In this document: positions 47,881 to 57,005 of the stretch, in pieces
How positions within the stretch are numbered: the stretch's first letter is position 1
Layout of the letters: each line of letters starts with the position of its first letter
Assembly: GCA_024196135.1 (NCBI GenBank)
Contig: JAMQCK010000050.1
Span: 513-64,512, forward strand
DNA length: 64,000 nucleotides
From: Pleurotus ostreatus/Saccharomyces cerevisiae fusant
Lineage: Eukaryota > Opisthokonta
Reading direction: 5' to 3'
Position numbers and translations under genes: made by a program
The notes under the pieces: model-generated
Told to the model about the DNA's origin: nothing
Seen by the model: the letters and a program-made list of their open reading frames with translations, nothing else
Database searches by the model: none

Positions 47881-48995
47881 ACCCCGCGTATGCGTCGTTC
47901 GTGTCGCTGCCGTGTATCTAGCTCTGAATTGAGCATCGAGCCCCGCGGAAAGCCGAGCCCGCCATGCTGCGAGAGCGAATGCCTTGCGAGCCGGGCGACC
48001 TCCATGGCCTCTCCGACCTCCTGATCCCTTGGAGGCCACCGGCGCCGCACCACCCAGCATGCGATTTCTTCGAGGAGGACAACCGTCTTTGCTTTCGCCT
48101 TCGGTATGCGACGTGCGCGTTGTGTCGCGCCCGCTTTCTCTTAGGCGGGTATGCCGGAGTCGCGCCAGCGATAGCCATCGCACGCAATCAGCGTCGACAT
48201 GGCTCGAGGTCGTGCGCGGCCGACATGGCGCGGGATGCGATGAATCCATCCGTACGACAGCCCATCGCCCAGGTCGCAGTGCCGGTTGTCTCGCCGTTGT
48301 GCTGCACATGAGCTGTGGCCGTGTGACGTGGAATCTGTCTGTGACGATCTCGTAGTATGCAGTTCTAGCTCGTTGACTAATGCGATTGACCGGGGAAGGG
48401 TCAGAGGCCGTTATTTGTACTGTACTTGTTCCTGTGACTTTCTTGTACCTAAATCAGGTTTCTGGATTGCTAGAAGCTCATCGTGGAACATATTGACTTT
48501 CGTTCGATTGACAGCGATTCGGACTTCGGATTATAGGTTGCTACCGGTCGACAAAATTTTTTTGGATATCGGCGTCAAGCAACGTGGCTGTCACCTGATT
48601 GACGGCACCGCGCGGCCCGCTCTATGCGGTACGATTAATGAAAGCAGATTCTACGATCGGACATGTCATACTCGACCAAGCGAGCATTTTCGCGACGAGA
48701 AATCGCAATGGAAGTTGAGGGTGCATAAAGCGGCGTTCTGGCCGGCGCGGCTTGTTCGGCATCACTTCGGCTCGTGACGCGATCTCTTGCTCTTGACCAT
48801 CACCAGCACAACCTGGCTATATCATGCATCCCTCTCTGGCTCGGATTCGCAGTCCCTCCATTGGCAATGGCCGTGAGAAACTAGAAACAAAGGCTTCTCG
48901 GCAATTTCCGAGACGGTCGCCCTCGCTCCCGCCATAACTTCGCCACTTGCCACACCTCAGCCCTACACGCCTGGTCTTTCCGGTCATTGCTGGAG
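47881..48995. other. P7 3' flank and P8 upstream region
   Basis: 1.1 kb without a supported gene. It contains the copy of the P6 3'-flank repeat at 48574-48600. TTGCTCTTGACCATCACCA near 48787-48805 is shared with the P7 promoter, though here about 190 bp from the start. Confidence 0.5.
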
Positions 48996-50312
48996 ATGTA
49001 CACTGTACCTTCGACGTCATTATCCACCGTCGCCTATACGCACAATCTTCCAATTCTCGAACATCGTCTTATAGACTTGGACACAGGTCGCTATCGTCGC
49101 CAAGTACGCGTCATCCTGCACGCTAGCCTGAACTCAGACTCATAGGTCCTCAGATTGAGCATCTTGAGTATCACTGGGGCCTTCGAAAAGGCGGACTTGA
49201 TCTAGCTTCTCCTCTCAACCATATCCTACGTGAGTGCAGGCGCTCTCATGGTATTACCACAACCAACACCATTGATAGTCCGAGAAGACATGGCCGAAAG
49301 ACTCCGCAAGGATGAATGGGTCTTGATTCCTACTCCAGAAACGCTGCAAGAGATGCTGAAACTCGTTGAACATAACAAGACCGCCAGTCTGCCCGACAGG
49401 AAGAACTGTCTAGAGGTAGCTTCAACGCTTTGCTCCTCCGCACGCCACTCAGCCTCACAGGACCTTTTGGCAGAGACCTACGAGTACGATGTCGTACCTC
49501 TCTTCTCAAAGAAGCGTACCCGTCCCTCGCTATACGCCGCGTTGAACGGGAATGTGAGGACCATCCAAGCTCCCTATAGGAACCTGCCTCGCATCCGCTC
49601 CCAAGCCCACCCGTTCCTCGTCGCATACATGGCCAGCGAGAAGCTCGACACAATCGCGCCTCTCGTCATGCCTTTGTCGAAGGCCGAACCCCTAGCACTA
49701 TCCGTTGGACGAATAGTACGCGCATGGTGGAAGCAACCACCCGATGAATTCCTCGTTGGTCCGGACGTGTGGAAGAAGCACCGCCATCCACTCAGCGACG
49801 ATGGCGCAGAGGCATGCAATGCCATCGACGAGGAGCGGGAAGGCAATGCGCTACCGCCGGTGACCCGTGCGCGAGCGCGCAAGACGACGCAGGCGCCGTG
49901 TCGTCAGCCGAAGGCAACCACATCGCCGACACCGTATACAAAGCGGGAACCGCTTCCTCCGCGCGCTCGTGGCTCTGCTCTTCCTCGGCCAGGGCGACAG
50001 TCTGGGGAAGGTGTGGATTGCGCTCTATCAGACGTCACCGCATGGCTCGGCGGCGTCGACCGATCTCCTAGTCAAGTCCTCCCACCAACTTGGCTTCAAG
50101 AGGCGCAGGATGCCGACCTGGCCCGCTATCGGCGTGAAGATGCACGCGAGGTGCGCAATGCACTCGACCCGCATACCAACGTCATGCTCTGCTCTGGTCT
50201 TGTCTGCGGTCAAGGTACCGACTGGTCGGGGCTGTCCAGCAATAACTGGGCGATGTACGTACATGGCGCCTGCTTGCTGGGCAAGGATCCCTTCGGGAAG
50301 GCGGCGCTCTAG
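48996..50312 (+). CDS. P8: F1-family protein, clade III, first of the tandem array
   Basis: Exons 48996-49103, 49154-49229, 49279-49415 and 49461-50312 (108, 76, 137 and 852 nt) give 390 aa. Segments are LEHRLIDLDTGRYRRQ; IEHLEYHWGLRKGGLDLASPLN (the aromatic motif is LEYHWG rather than FEYYWG); REDMAERLRKDEWVLIPTPETL; YEYDVVPLF; RAPYRNLPRIRSQAHPFLV-like text; PPDEFLVGPDVWKKHRHPLSDDG; KTTQAPCRQPKATTSP; and TDWSGLSSNNWAMYV with CLLGKDPFGK. It starts the same-strand array P8-P11 and shares the GLSSNNWAMY variant with P9. Function unknown. Confidence 0.86.
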
Positions 50313-50795
50313 CTCGTCATTGTCAAGAAGATGAATGTCTCGTGCCCTTTGCCGCGCTTGTCGCGTGCGGCTGAATGACACCGTTATACCTTGTCAATGC
50401 TTCGAGGCCGCGCGCAGTCTCTCGCAACTACTCCCTATCCATTCCCGTCAACCTGAGCGCGCAGCGCATGACTCGGATGCACGACTGTCCGAACGCGAGA
50501 GGTTGCTCATACAAGTTATGGGACACGCAACATGCCCAGCGCATAGGGGTATAGGCACCCAGTGGCCATGGAGAGATCTCCATCAAGACATTTGTGCGTA
50601 TGACTGACAATAACCGAAGCTGGAACCATGGATGATCAAGGTTGAACTCCGTTGGACAAATGACCGTGGGAAGAAACCGTCTGTGTTCATCCTCTCGGCA
50701 TTAGCCAGTGTTACAACCACCACTACCAACACGACAGCCACTTGTTTGCCTATCCACCGCGCCTGTCGTATACTCTCGACGTAACGTCTTCCACT
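50313..50795. other. P8-P9 intergenic region
   Basis: 483 bp, no gene. The region just upstream of P9 is rich in ACCACCAC-type words (about 50710-50740) but lacks the exact CACCATCATC element. Confidence 0.5.
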
Positions 50796-52147
50796 ATGTA
50801 CACCGTATCCTCGGATGCCATCTCTACCTCCAAGAACCGGGAAACTCCTGTTAACGACCACCGTGTCGTGGACCTCGACCCAGGACGGTACCGCCGCCAA
50901 GTGTGTCTATTTCGCTCTGCACGGCCCTGATATCTGACTAATGCGACACAGATTGAATTCTTTGAATATTACTGGGGCCTTCAGAAGGGCGAACTCGACA
51001 TGGACTCGCCACTCAACCATATCAAACGCGAGTCGGTTCCCTTGCTGAGCGAACGTCGGCTGATCGCTCTGTAGTGCGCTCGGACATGGCCGCCCGACTG
51101 CGGAATCGCGAGTGGGTCTTCATGCCGACACCAGAGACGCTACGAGTGATGCAGCAGATCGCCGACCACAACAAGGTCGCAGGCCTTCAATCACGAAAGA
51201 ATTGCCTAAAGGTCTATTCTGTTTTACTCCGGTTGTAACGTTTGGCTCATCTCCTTTAGTTACTCCCAGCTAGAGAGTACGAATACGACTTTGTGCCTTT
51301 ACTGATGACCAAGAAAGGTCGGCCTATTTTATACGTCGATCACGGCAATGGCGTCAAGACCATGCGCGCACCATACAAGCTCATGCACCGCATCCGCTCT
51401 CCGACCCATCCTTTCTTCGTCGCCTTCATGGCCAATACCACTCTCCATATGATGGCGCCCATTGTCATGCCCATGGACAAAGCTCGACCTCTCATGCGCT
51501 CGGTTGGGAACATTGTTCGGACCTGGCTGAGAGAACCGCCGCCTGAATTTCTCATTGGGCCCGACGTGTGGAACACACACCGCCACCCTCTCAGCGACGA
51601 CGGCAACGACACCCACACCGATATCACCAATTCGCCGAAAGGCTACACACCACTGGTCACCCGATCGCGCAAGACTACCCGAGCGCCCTGTCGCCAACCG
51701 AAGTCGACTGCTAAAGCGAAGCCCTACGACAGGTCCAATCCCATCCCTCATCGCGATCGAGGATCTGCACTCCCTCGCCCTGGCCTCGAGTCCGGCAAAG
51801 GCACCGGCAGCGCTCATTCCGACGTCGCTGCTTGGGTCGACAGTATTCGTCGTCCGGCGCAGCGTGCAACCCCATCGTGGCCGCCTGCATCGCTCGAAGA
51901 CGAGGAGGCGAAAGACGCCGAGCTCGCTCACTATCGGCTCGAGAAGGCCCGCGACGTTGCGAACGCCCTCGACCCGCACACCAACGTTTTCTGTAACACC
52001 GGCCTGATCTACGGCATGGGTGTCGACTGGTCCGGATTGTCCAGCAACAACTGGGCGATGTATATCCACGCTTCCTGCCTGCTTGGGAAAGATCCTTTCG
52101 CCAAGGTGGGGGTCCAGTTTGCATGCCCCCTTGAACCCGTGGCGTAG
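50796..52147 (+). CDS. P9: F1-family protein, clade III, with a GC-AG intron
   Basis: Exons 50796-50900, 50952-51027, 51075-51211 and 51260-52147 (105, 76, 137 and 888 nt) give 401 aa. Intron 2 begins GCGAGT instead of GT and ends TAG. The exon boundary is fixed by the 76-nt exon of all relatives. Segments are DHRVVDLDPGRYRRQ; FFEYYWGLQKGELDMDSPLN; RSDMAARLRNREWVFMPTPETL; EYEYDFVPLLM; PPEFLIGPDVWNTHRHPLSDDG; KTTRAPCRQPKSTAKAKPY; RGSALPRPGLES; and VDWSGLSSNNWAMYIHASCLLGK. The sequence after its stop codon is a diverged copy of the P11 3' flank followed by a condensin fragment. Function unknown. Confidence 0.86.
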
Positions 52148-52640
52148 CTTGGACGACACTGGATCCTTGATCTTCTTCGAGTATCATGATGCTCCAAGAC
52201 TAATCAGCCCCCTCGTGCCCCTCTTCGGCACACCTGCCGTGTCCGACCGCTGTCGAGCTCCCGTCTCCGACGCTGCGATTGTCCGGCAACCCGAACACAC
52301 CACCGTGCATACAACGCGGCAGGCCTCAAAGTCGAGCAATCCCTCGGGCCTGCGCTTCACGCGGGATCTCGGTCGGGACGTCACATCCTCCCCCCGGTCT
52401 ACACGCAGCCTGTACCTCTCGCGCTAGTCTATGCCCTCCGCGCTGTCGCCCCGTTGGATGAAGCGGCTGCTCCTTACTTGTCCAACAATACAATTCTCAA
52501 GGGTCCGTGGCTCCTAGCCACCGCCCTTCACGCCGTTCGTGCGTGATCCAATGTGATCCCATTTCTCTTGCATAGTCTCAAACCGCGTGAAACGACGACC
52601 AGATAGCTAGCTTCGCGTAGTCGCACCGAAACCGTAACAA
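52148..52640 (+). repeat. Duplicate of the P11 downstream flank (about 56300-56890)
   Basis: The P9 3' flank from about 52240 to 52640 is homologous to the P11 3' flank in the same orientation. Markers include CAATACAATTCTCAAGGG, TGGCTCCTAGCCACCGCCC, and TCTCAAACCGCGTGA followed by GTCGCACCG. At AACAATTG (about 52636-52643) the copy jumps straight into condensin exon sequence, whereas at the P11 locus about 2.0 kb lie between. Confidence 0.7.
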
Positions 52641-52831
52641 TTGATCAAGGCGTCTGGACTGAGAGGCTTCTGGCGGTCTGAGTCTTCATGGTACAGCTCG
52701 CATATGTCACTGTAGATGTATGCATCCAGGAAGACCTTGGGGAGGAATTGAAAGCCCCGGTCACCCATGAACGAGCACAGAACGAAGAGGAATCCTACCT
52801 TGCGCACCACATCCTGCCGCACCGCGCAGGT
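52641..52831 (-). pseudogene. Condensin (YCG1-like) fragment: parts of exons 8 and 7
   Basis: Reverse-strand text reads TCAVRQDVVRK, an intron-like gap, then VFLDAYIYSDICELYHEDSD and RQKPLSPDALINCY. It matches the nearby condensin gene at 58897-59070 (SCAVRQDVVRE, intron, VFLDAYIYTCALYHEDSDHQ, KPLSPEALINCY). The intervening intron position is kept, so it arose by DNA duplication, not from an mRNA. Only about 190 bp remain, and no working gene is possible. It marks the edge of an old tandem duplication that included an F1 gene and part of the condensin gene. Confidence 0.82.
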
Positions 52832-53007
52832 CCGCCCGCCGATATAGTGATGACCGTCACATTTATGGCCGTACGCGTGGGAACCTGGCGCCACTATAAT
52901 GTGACCGTGACAACGTGCCCTTGTTCCTTACAGCTTACCGTCAACGGAGACGACGTGCCACTTAACACTATCCTCCGGAGCTACCATATCATCTATCTGT
53001 CAGAATT
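52832..53007. promoter_or_regulatory. Upstream region of P10
   Basis: 176 bp between the condensin relic and P10. It must hold the P10 promoter. No element was recognised beyond two AATGTGACCGT-like or GATGACCGTCAC-like words. Confidence 0.35.
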
Positions 53008-54360
53008 ATGACTTCTTTGCCTTCTGAAGCCTTCTCAACAACCAAAGAACTACAAGAAATCGTTGAGTATCGTATCGTGGACCTCAGCCCTAGTCAATAT
53101 CGTAGACAAGTAAGTCCTCCTTCCATGGTCATACATGACCCCGTACTGATAGCCCGCACCAAGATTGAGCACTTTGAATATTACTGGGGACTACAAAGAT
53201 GCACCCTGGACTTGAGCTCACCCAGGAACCACATGCGACGTAAGTTTCACTTCTGCGCAGATATGCAAGGTTAATGGTGTTCAGTTCGAAAGGACATGGT
53301 TGAAGGTCTAGAGAATCTCGATTGGACTCTGATGCCGACAAATGACACCTTAGACACCATGTACCAACTTGCAAAGTTCAACGAGACCGCCGACCCTGAG
53401 TCGCGCAAGAATTGCCTAAAGGCGAGTCCCTCATCTCTACCGGTATGTATGAGGCACTGACGTACTCCGCAGGAACTTCCGGAACAAGAGTACGAGTACG
53501 AATTTGTTCCGCTTGAACTCCTCAAGAGCCGCCGCTCCCTCTACGTCGACCTGGGCACAAAACGCAAGGCGATCCGCGCTGCGTATTGCACTATGCCTCG
53601 AATCAGATGTCGCGCGCATCCCTTCTTCGTAGTCTGGATGGCTTCCGAACAGCTCGACCTCTGCGCGTGTCTGGTCATGCCCGAGAAAAAGGGCAGGGCA
53701 CTGATGGACTCCGTCGGCCGCATCATTAGGTGCTGGATGAGGACGCCTCCGGACGAGTTCCTCATCGGGCCAGACGTGTGGAAGCCCCATCGGCACCCTT
53801 TGAGCGACGACGGAGAGGAGGCACGCGCAGCGCTGAGCAGCTCGCCCAAGGCCGACGTCGCTCCCCGCCGGCAGACGCGCCGGGGTACGCGAGCGCCATG
53901 TAGCCAGTCGAAGACCAACACGCGGCCTAAACCCTACGAGCTACGCGATCGGCAACCGGTGCGGTCAAGAGGTTCCGCTCTTCCCCGTACTGGTCGTACG
54001 TCCGGCGACGACTCTGGCGGCTTTGACACTGCTTACATATCCGCGTGGATGGCCAATGTCCCGCACCAGCCCACCTTAGTGTCTCCTTCCCGCCCACCGA
54101 CACCGGGCGGTGAGGACTCGGGCCACCACGACGAGCCAGATCGCTTAAGCCCCGTCGACGCGTTAGCACGCTATCGCGAGGAGGTAGCCCGCGATTCCGA
54201 AGACGCGTTGGACCCCGGGATCAACGTTTCTCGCCCTAGCGGGCTGAAGCTCGGTCATGGTGGCGACTGGTCACGTTTCGCGAGCAACAACTGGGCCGCG
54301 TACATCTACGGGGAGAGCTTACTGGGGAAGAACTCGTTCGATAAGGGGAAGAAGAAGTAG
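53008..54360 (+). CDS. P10: F1-family protein, clade III, with a GC-AG intron
   Basis: Exons 53008-53109, 53164-53239, 53285-53421 and 53473-54360 (102, 76, 137 and 888 nt) give 400 aa. Intron 3 starts GCGAGT and ends CGCAG. The only nearby GT donor (53443) would leave a 30-nt intron, too short to splice. The N-terminal His of other members is Tyr here (VEYRIVDLSPSQYRRQ). Blocks are HFEYYWGLQRCTLDLSSP; RKDMVEGLENLDWTLMPT; EYEYEFVPL; PPDEFLIGPDVWKPHRHPLSDDG; a weakened basic segment (RRGTRAPCSQSKTNTRPK); RGSALPRTGRTS; and GDWSRFASNNWAAYI with LLGKNSF. It is among the more divergent members, yet open throughout. Function unknown. Confidence 0.85.
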
Positions 54361-54884
54361 CCCGCCGCGGTGCGCAAGGACGCACTTGTCGCGTCGAGCG
54401 CTCTCGCGCTCCGCGGCTGCGCAATCCTTGCATGACCATGATGTACGAGCAGCGTCCAATGGAGTGTCGGACCTCTAGAGGCTGAGTCATCCCTCGAGTC
54501 TGTGTTTATCCCGGCTCTGCACTACACGTCGCTCGAGGATGTGGCGATACGCATCTGCGTGCCCATCCCCTTGCCACCCGCCCCCGCCGTCTCGAGCTGC
54601 ACTTATTGCGCCGGTATACCATGGCATGCTCGGCCTGATTCATACTTCTGTAGTATAGTCTCTGTTGTTTTTTCTTGAACCATTTATCGACGGAGACTCT
54701 CTTCTCCTCTTCTTCATCCAAGTCCTCGTAACTCAATGCATATGCCGGCGCCTTGATGGCACGCCGCGTGGAGGTCACGTTTCTCACGTGCGTTCCCACT
54801 GGCGTTTAGTTCTTTGTTCGTACCACCATCATCGTCCGCCACCCATTCTCATACTTGCCTCTATCATCCTGCAAGTTATATGCG
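54361..54884. other. P10-P11 intergenic region
   Basis: 524 bp. The first part resembles the 3' flanks of P9 and P11 (TCGAGTCTG and a GTAGTATAGTCT word near 54649-54660). CACCATCATC at 54824-54833 lies about 51 bp ahead of P11. No gene. Confidence 0.5.
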
Positions 54885-56263
54885 ATGTCTTCGGTTCTAT
54901 CCGAATCCATTTCCCTAACGAAGAACATGCAAGACTGCCCCATCGTCGACTATAAAGTGGTGGATTTGGACGAGGGCCGATATCGCCGCCAGGTTCGTAA
55001 CATGCAGTACGGGTGCGACAACCTCTGACAGGCTCGTTTCAAGATCGAGCACTTTGAATACTACTGGGGCATACAAAAAGGTGACCTAGATCTTAGCTCG
55101 CCACTGAACCACATTCGTCGTGCGTATCCACCGTGCCTCCATCAGCGCGATATGTTGACGAGCTCGTTCATGCTAGTCCGTGCCGACATGGCCGAGGGCC
55201 TCACTAACCTCCAGTGGGTACTCATTCCGATGCAAGATACCTTGCGAAGAATGCGCCAGCTGGCTGAGTACAATCAACTCGCTGATATAGACACTCGAAA
55301 ACATTGTCTCAAGGTCAGTTGGTTCGAGGCATGATTGTCGTACGACGTTGAGTGCTCAAAGATATTCAGGAGCTCCCTGGCAAACTGTACGAATACGACT
55401 TCATCCCTTTGTACTACAACAAGTATGGTCGCCCGACACTGTACGTCAATCGTGGCAAGACCACCAAGACCGTCCGCGCCCCTTACGCATCCATGCCACG
55501 CATCAGGACGCGCGCGCACCCTCTCTTCGTCGCTTACATGGCTAAAAACAAGCTCGACATGTCCTCCGCTCTCGTCATGCCCGAGGACAAGGCCCGGGAG
55601 ATCACGCTCTCGGTCGGCGATATCGTGAGGTGCTGGCGCGAGACGCCTCCTTCCGAATTCCTCATCGGACCGGACGTTTGGAGGGAGCACCGTCATCCTC
55701 TCAGCGACGATGGGAAAGAGGCTGACAGCTGCGCAGTTGATGTTCCACTGCATAACTCGCGCAAGGGCCACATGGCTTTGCGATCCAGTGTGCGGAAGAC
55801 GACGCGGGCGCCAAGTAGGCAGGCGAGGACCTTCTCTTCTATGATCAAGCCCTACACCAGAAAAGATCCACTACCAGTGCACGAGCGGCCGTCTGCCTTG
55901 CCCCGCCCCGGCGTCGTGTGCGATGACGAGCGTCGGCAAGGCACCGAATACCCACTTTCCCAACTTCGCGCCTGGGTAGACGGAACCGCCTCACAGTCGC
56001 AGAAAAGGACTGCGCGCTCGTGCTGGCGCGCAACGTGGCTCGACGAAGAGGCTAAGCAGGACGAGCTGCTCGCGCAATACCGCATGGAGCGCGCGCGTGA
56101 TGCAGACAACGCGCTGGACCCGCATACGAACGTGATGTACACAGGCGGCACCGTCCTGGGGATGGGCACGGACTGGGCGGGGTACTCGAGCAACAACTGG
56201 GCGAGTCGAATTCACGGTGTGTGCTTGTTGGGCGAGAACGTCTTTGCGCAAGCGGCGAAGTAG
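54885..56263 (+). CDS. P11: F1-family protein, clade III, last of the tandem array
   Basis: Exons 54885-54992, 55044-55119, 55177-55313 and 55370-56263 (108, 76, 137 and 894 nt) give 404 aa. Segments are VDYKVVDLDEGRYRRQ; HFEYYWGIQKGDLDLSSPLN; RADMAEGLTNLQWVLIPMQDTL; LYEYDFIPLYY; RAPYASMPRIRTRAHPLFV; PPSEFLIGPDVWREHRHPLSDDG; KTTRAPSRQARTFSS; SALPRPGV; a QDELLAQYRMERARDADNALDP helix region; and TDWAGYSSNNWASRI with CLLGE. Like P10 it has Tyr instead of His in the first exon. Its 3' flank is the template-like copy for the sequence after P9 and runs up to the condensin gene. Function unknown. Confidence 0.87.
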
Positions 56264-57005
56264 ATGGTGTTTTCGCGTCTTGGGAGTCAACGCTCACCCT
56301 ACGTCGGTGGCGCAAGTCAAGTCTTGTGCCGCCGATTGCGCGAGTGGCTTCTCCACTGCACCAATCCCTTGTCGTTGCTCCGAGCATCGCCACGCTTCGC
56401 GCCCTATTGCATACGTCGCTCAGTGCCCTTGTACCACTCATCGACGCACCTGCCGCGCCCACCCGCCGTCGAGATCCCGACACCAACGCTGCGATGCCCC
56501 GGGAACCCACATGACGGCCAGGCCTCGAGATCGAGTAATCCCTCGAGTCTGCCCCACACAAATCCTTCCCCCGGTCTTCACTGCTTACATATCTTGGCAC
56601 GCCAGGCCTGCTCTATACCATTGTAGTATAGTCTGTACCACGCGCGTTGATCCGCACCCTCTCCGCTGTCCCCCCTTGAATAAGGTGGCTGTTTCTTACC
56701 TGTTCAATACAATTCTCAAGGGTTCGTGGCTCCTAGCCACCGCCCTTCACACCGTTTGTGCCTCTCACTTTGACTCAGAGTGTGGGCACATTTCCTTTGC
56801 ATGGTCTCAAACCGCGTGAGAGACGGACCAGATACAGTAGTTGACTTCGCATAGTCGCACCGGAACGGCAACAATTCCCAAGTTAAATCCCAATTAAATA
56901 AGTATACGATATACAACAAGGCAGCAATCTCGAATTAATACATGTTCAGCAAAGAAGGAACGGGCGTAAGATAGTTGGCTGGACTGGGCGTGACTTGGCG
57001 ATGCG
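56264..57005. other. Convergent 3' flanks of P11 and the condensin gene
   Basis: 742 bp without a gene. 56300-56890 is duplicated after P9 (52240-52640). AT-rich sequence at 56880-56945 (CAATTAAATAAGTATACG and similar) lies just beyond the condensin stop codon and probably carries its polyadenylation signals. Confidence 0.6.

Noticed and set aside
53422..53472. GT donor at 53443 for P10 intron 3
   Set aside because: It would leave a 30-nt intron and add seven residues not seen in any relative; the GC donor at 53422 keeps the constant 137-nt exon.
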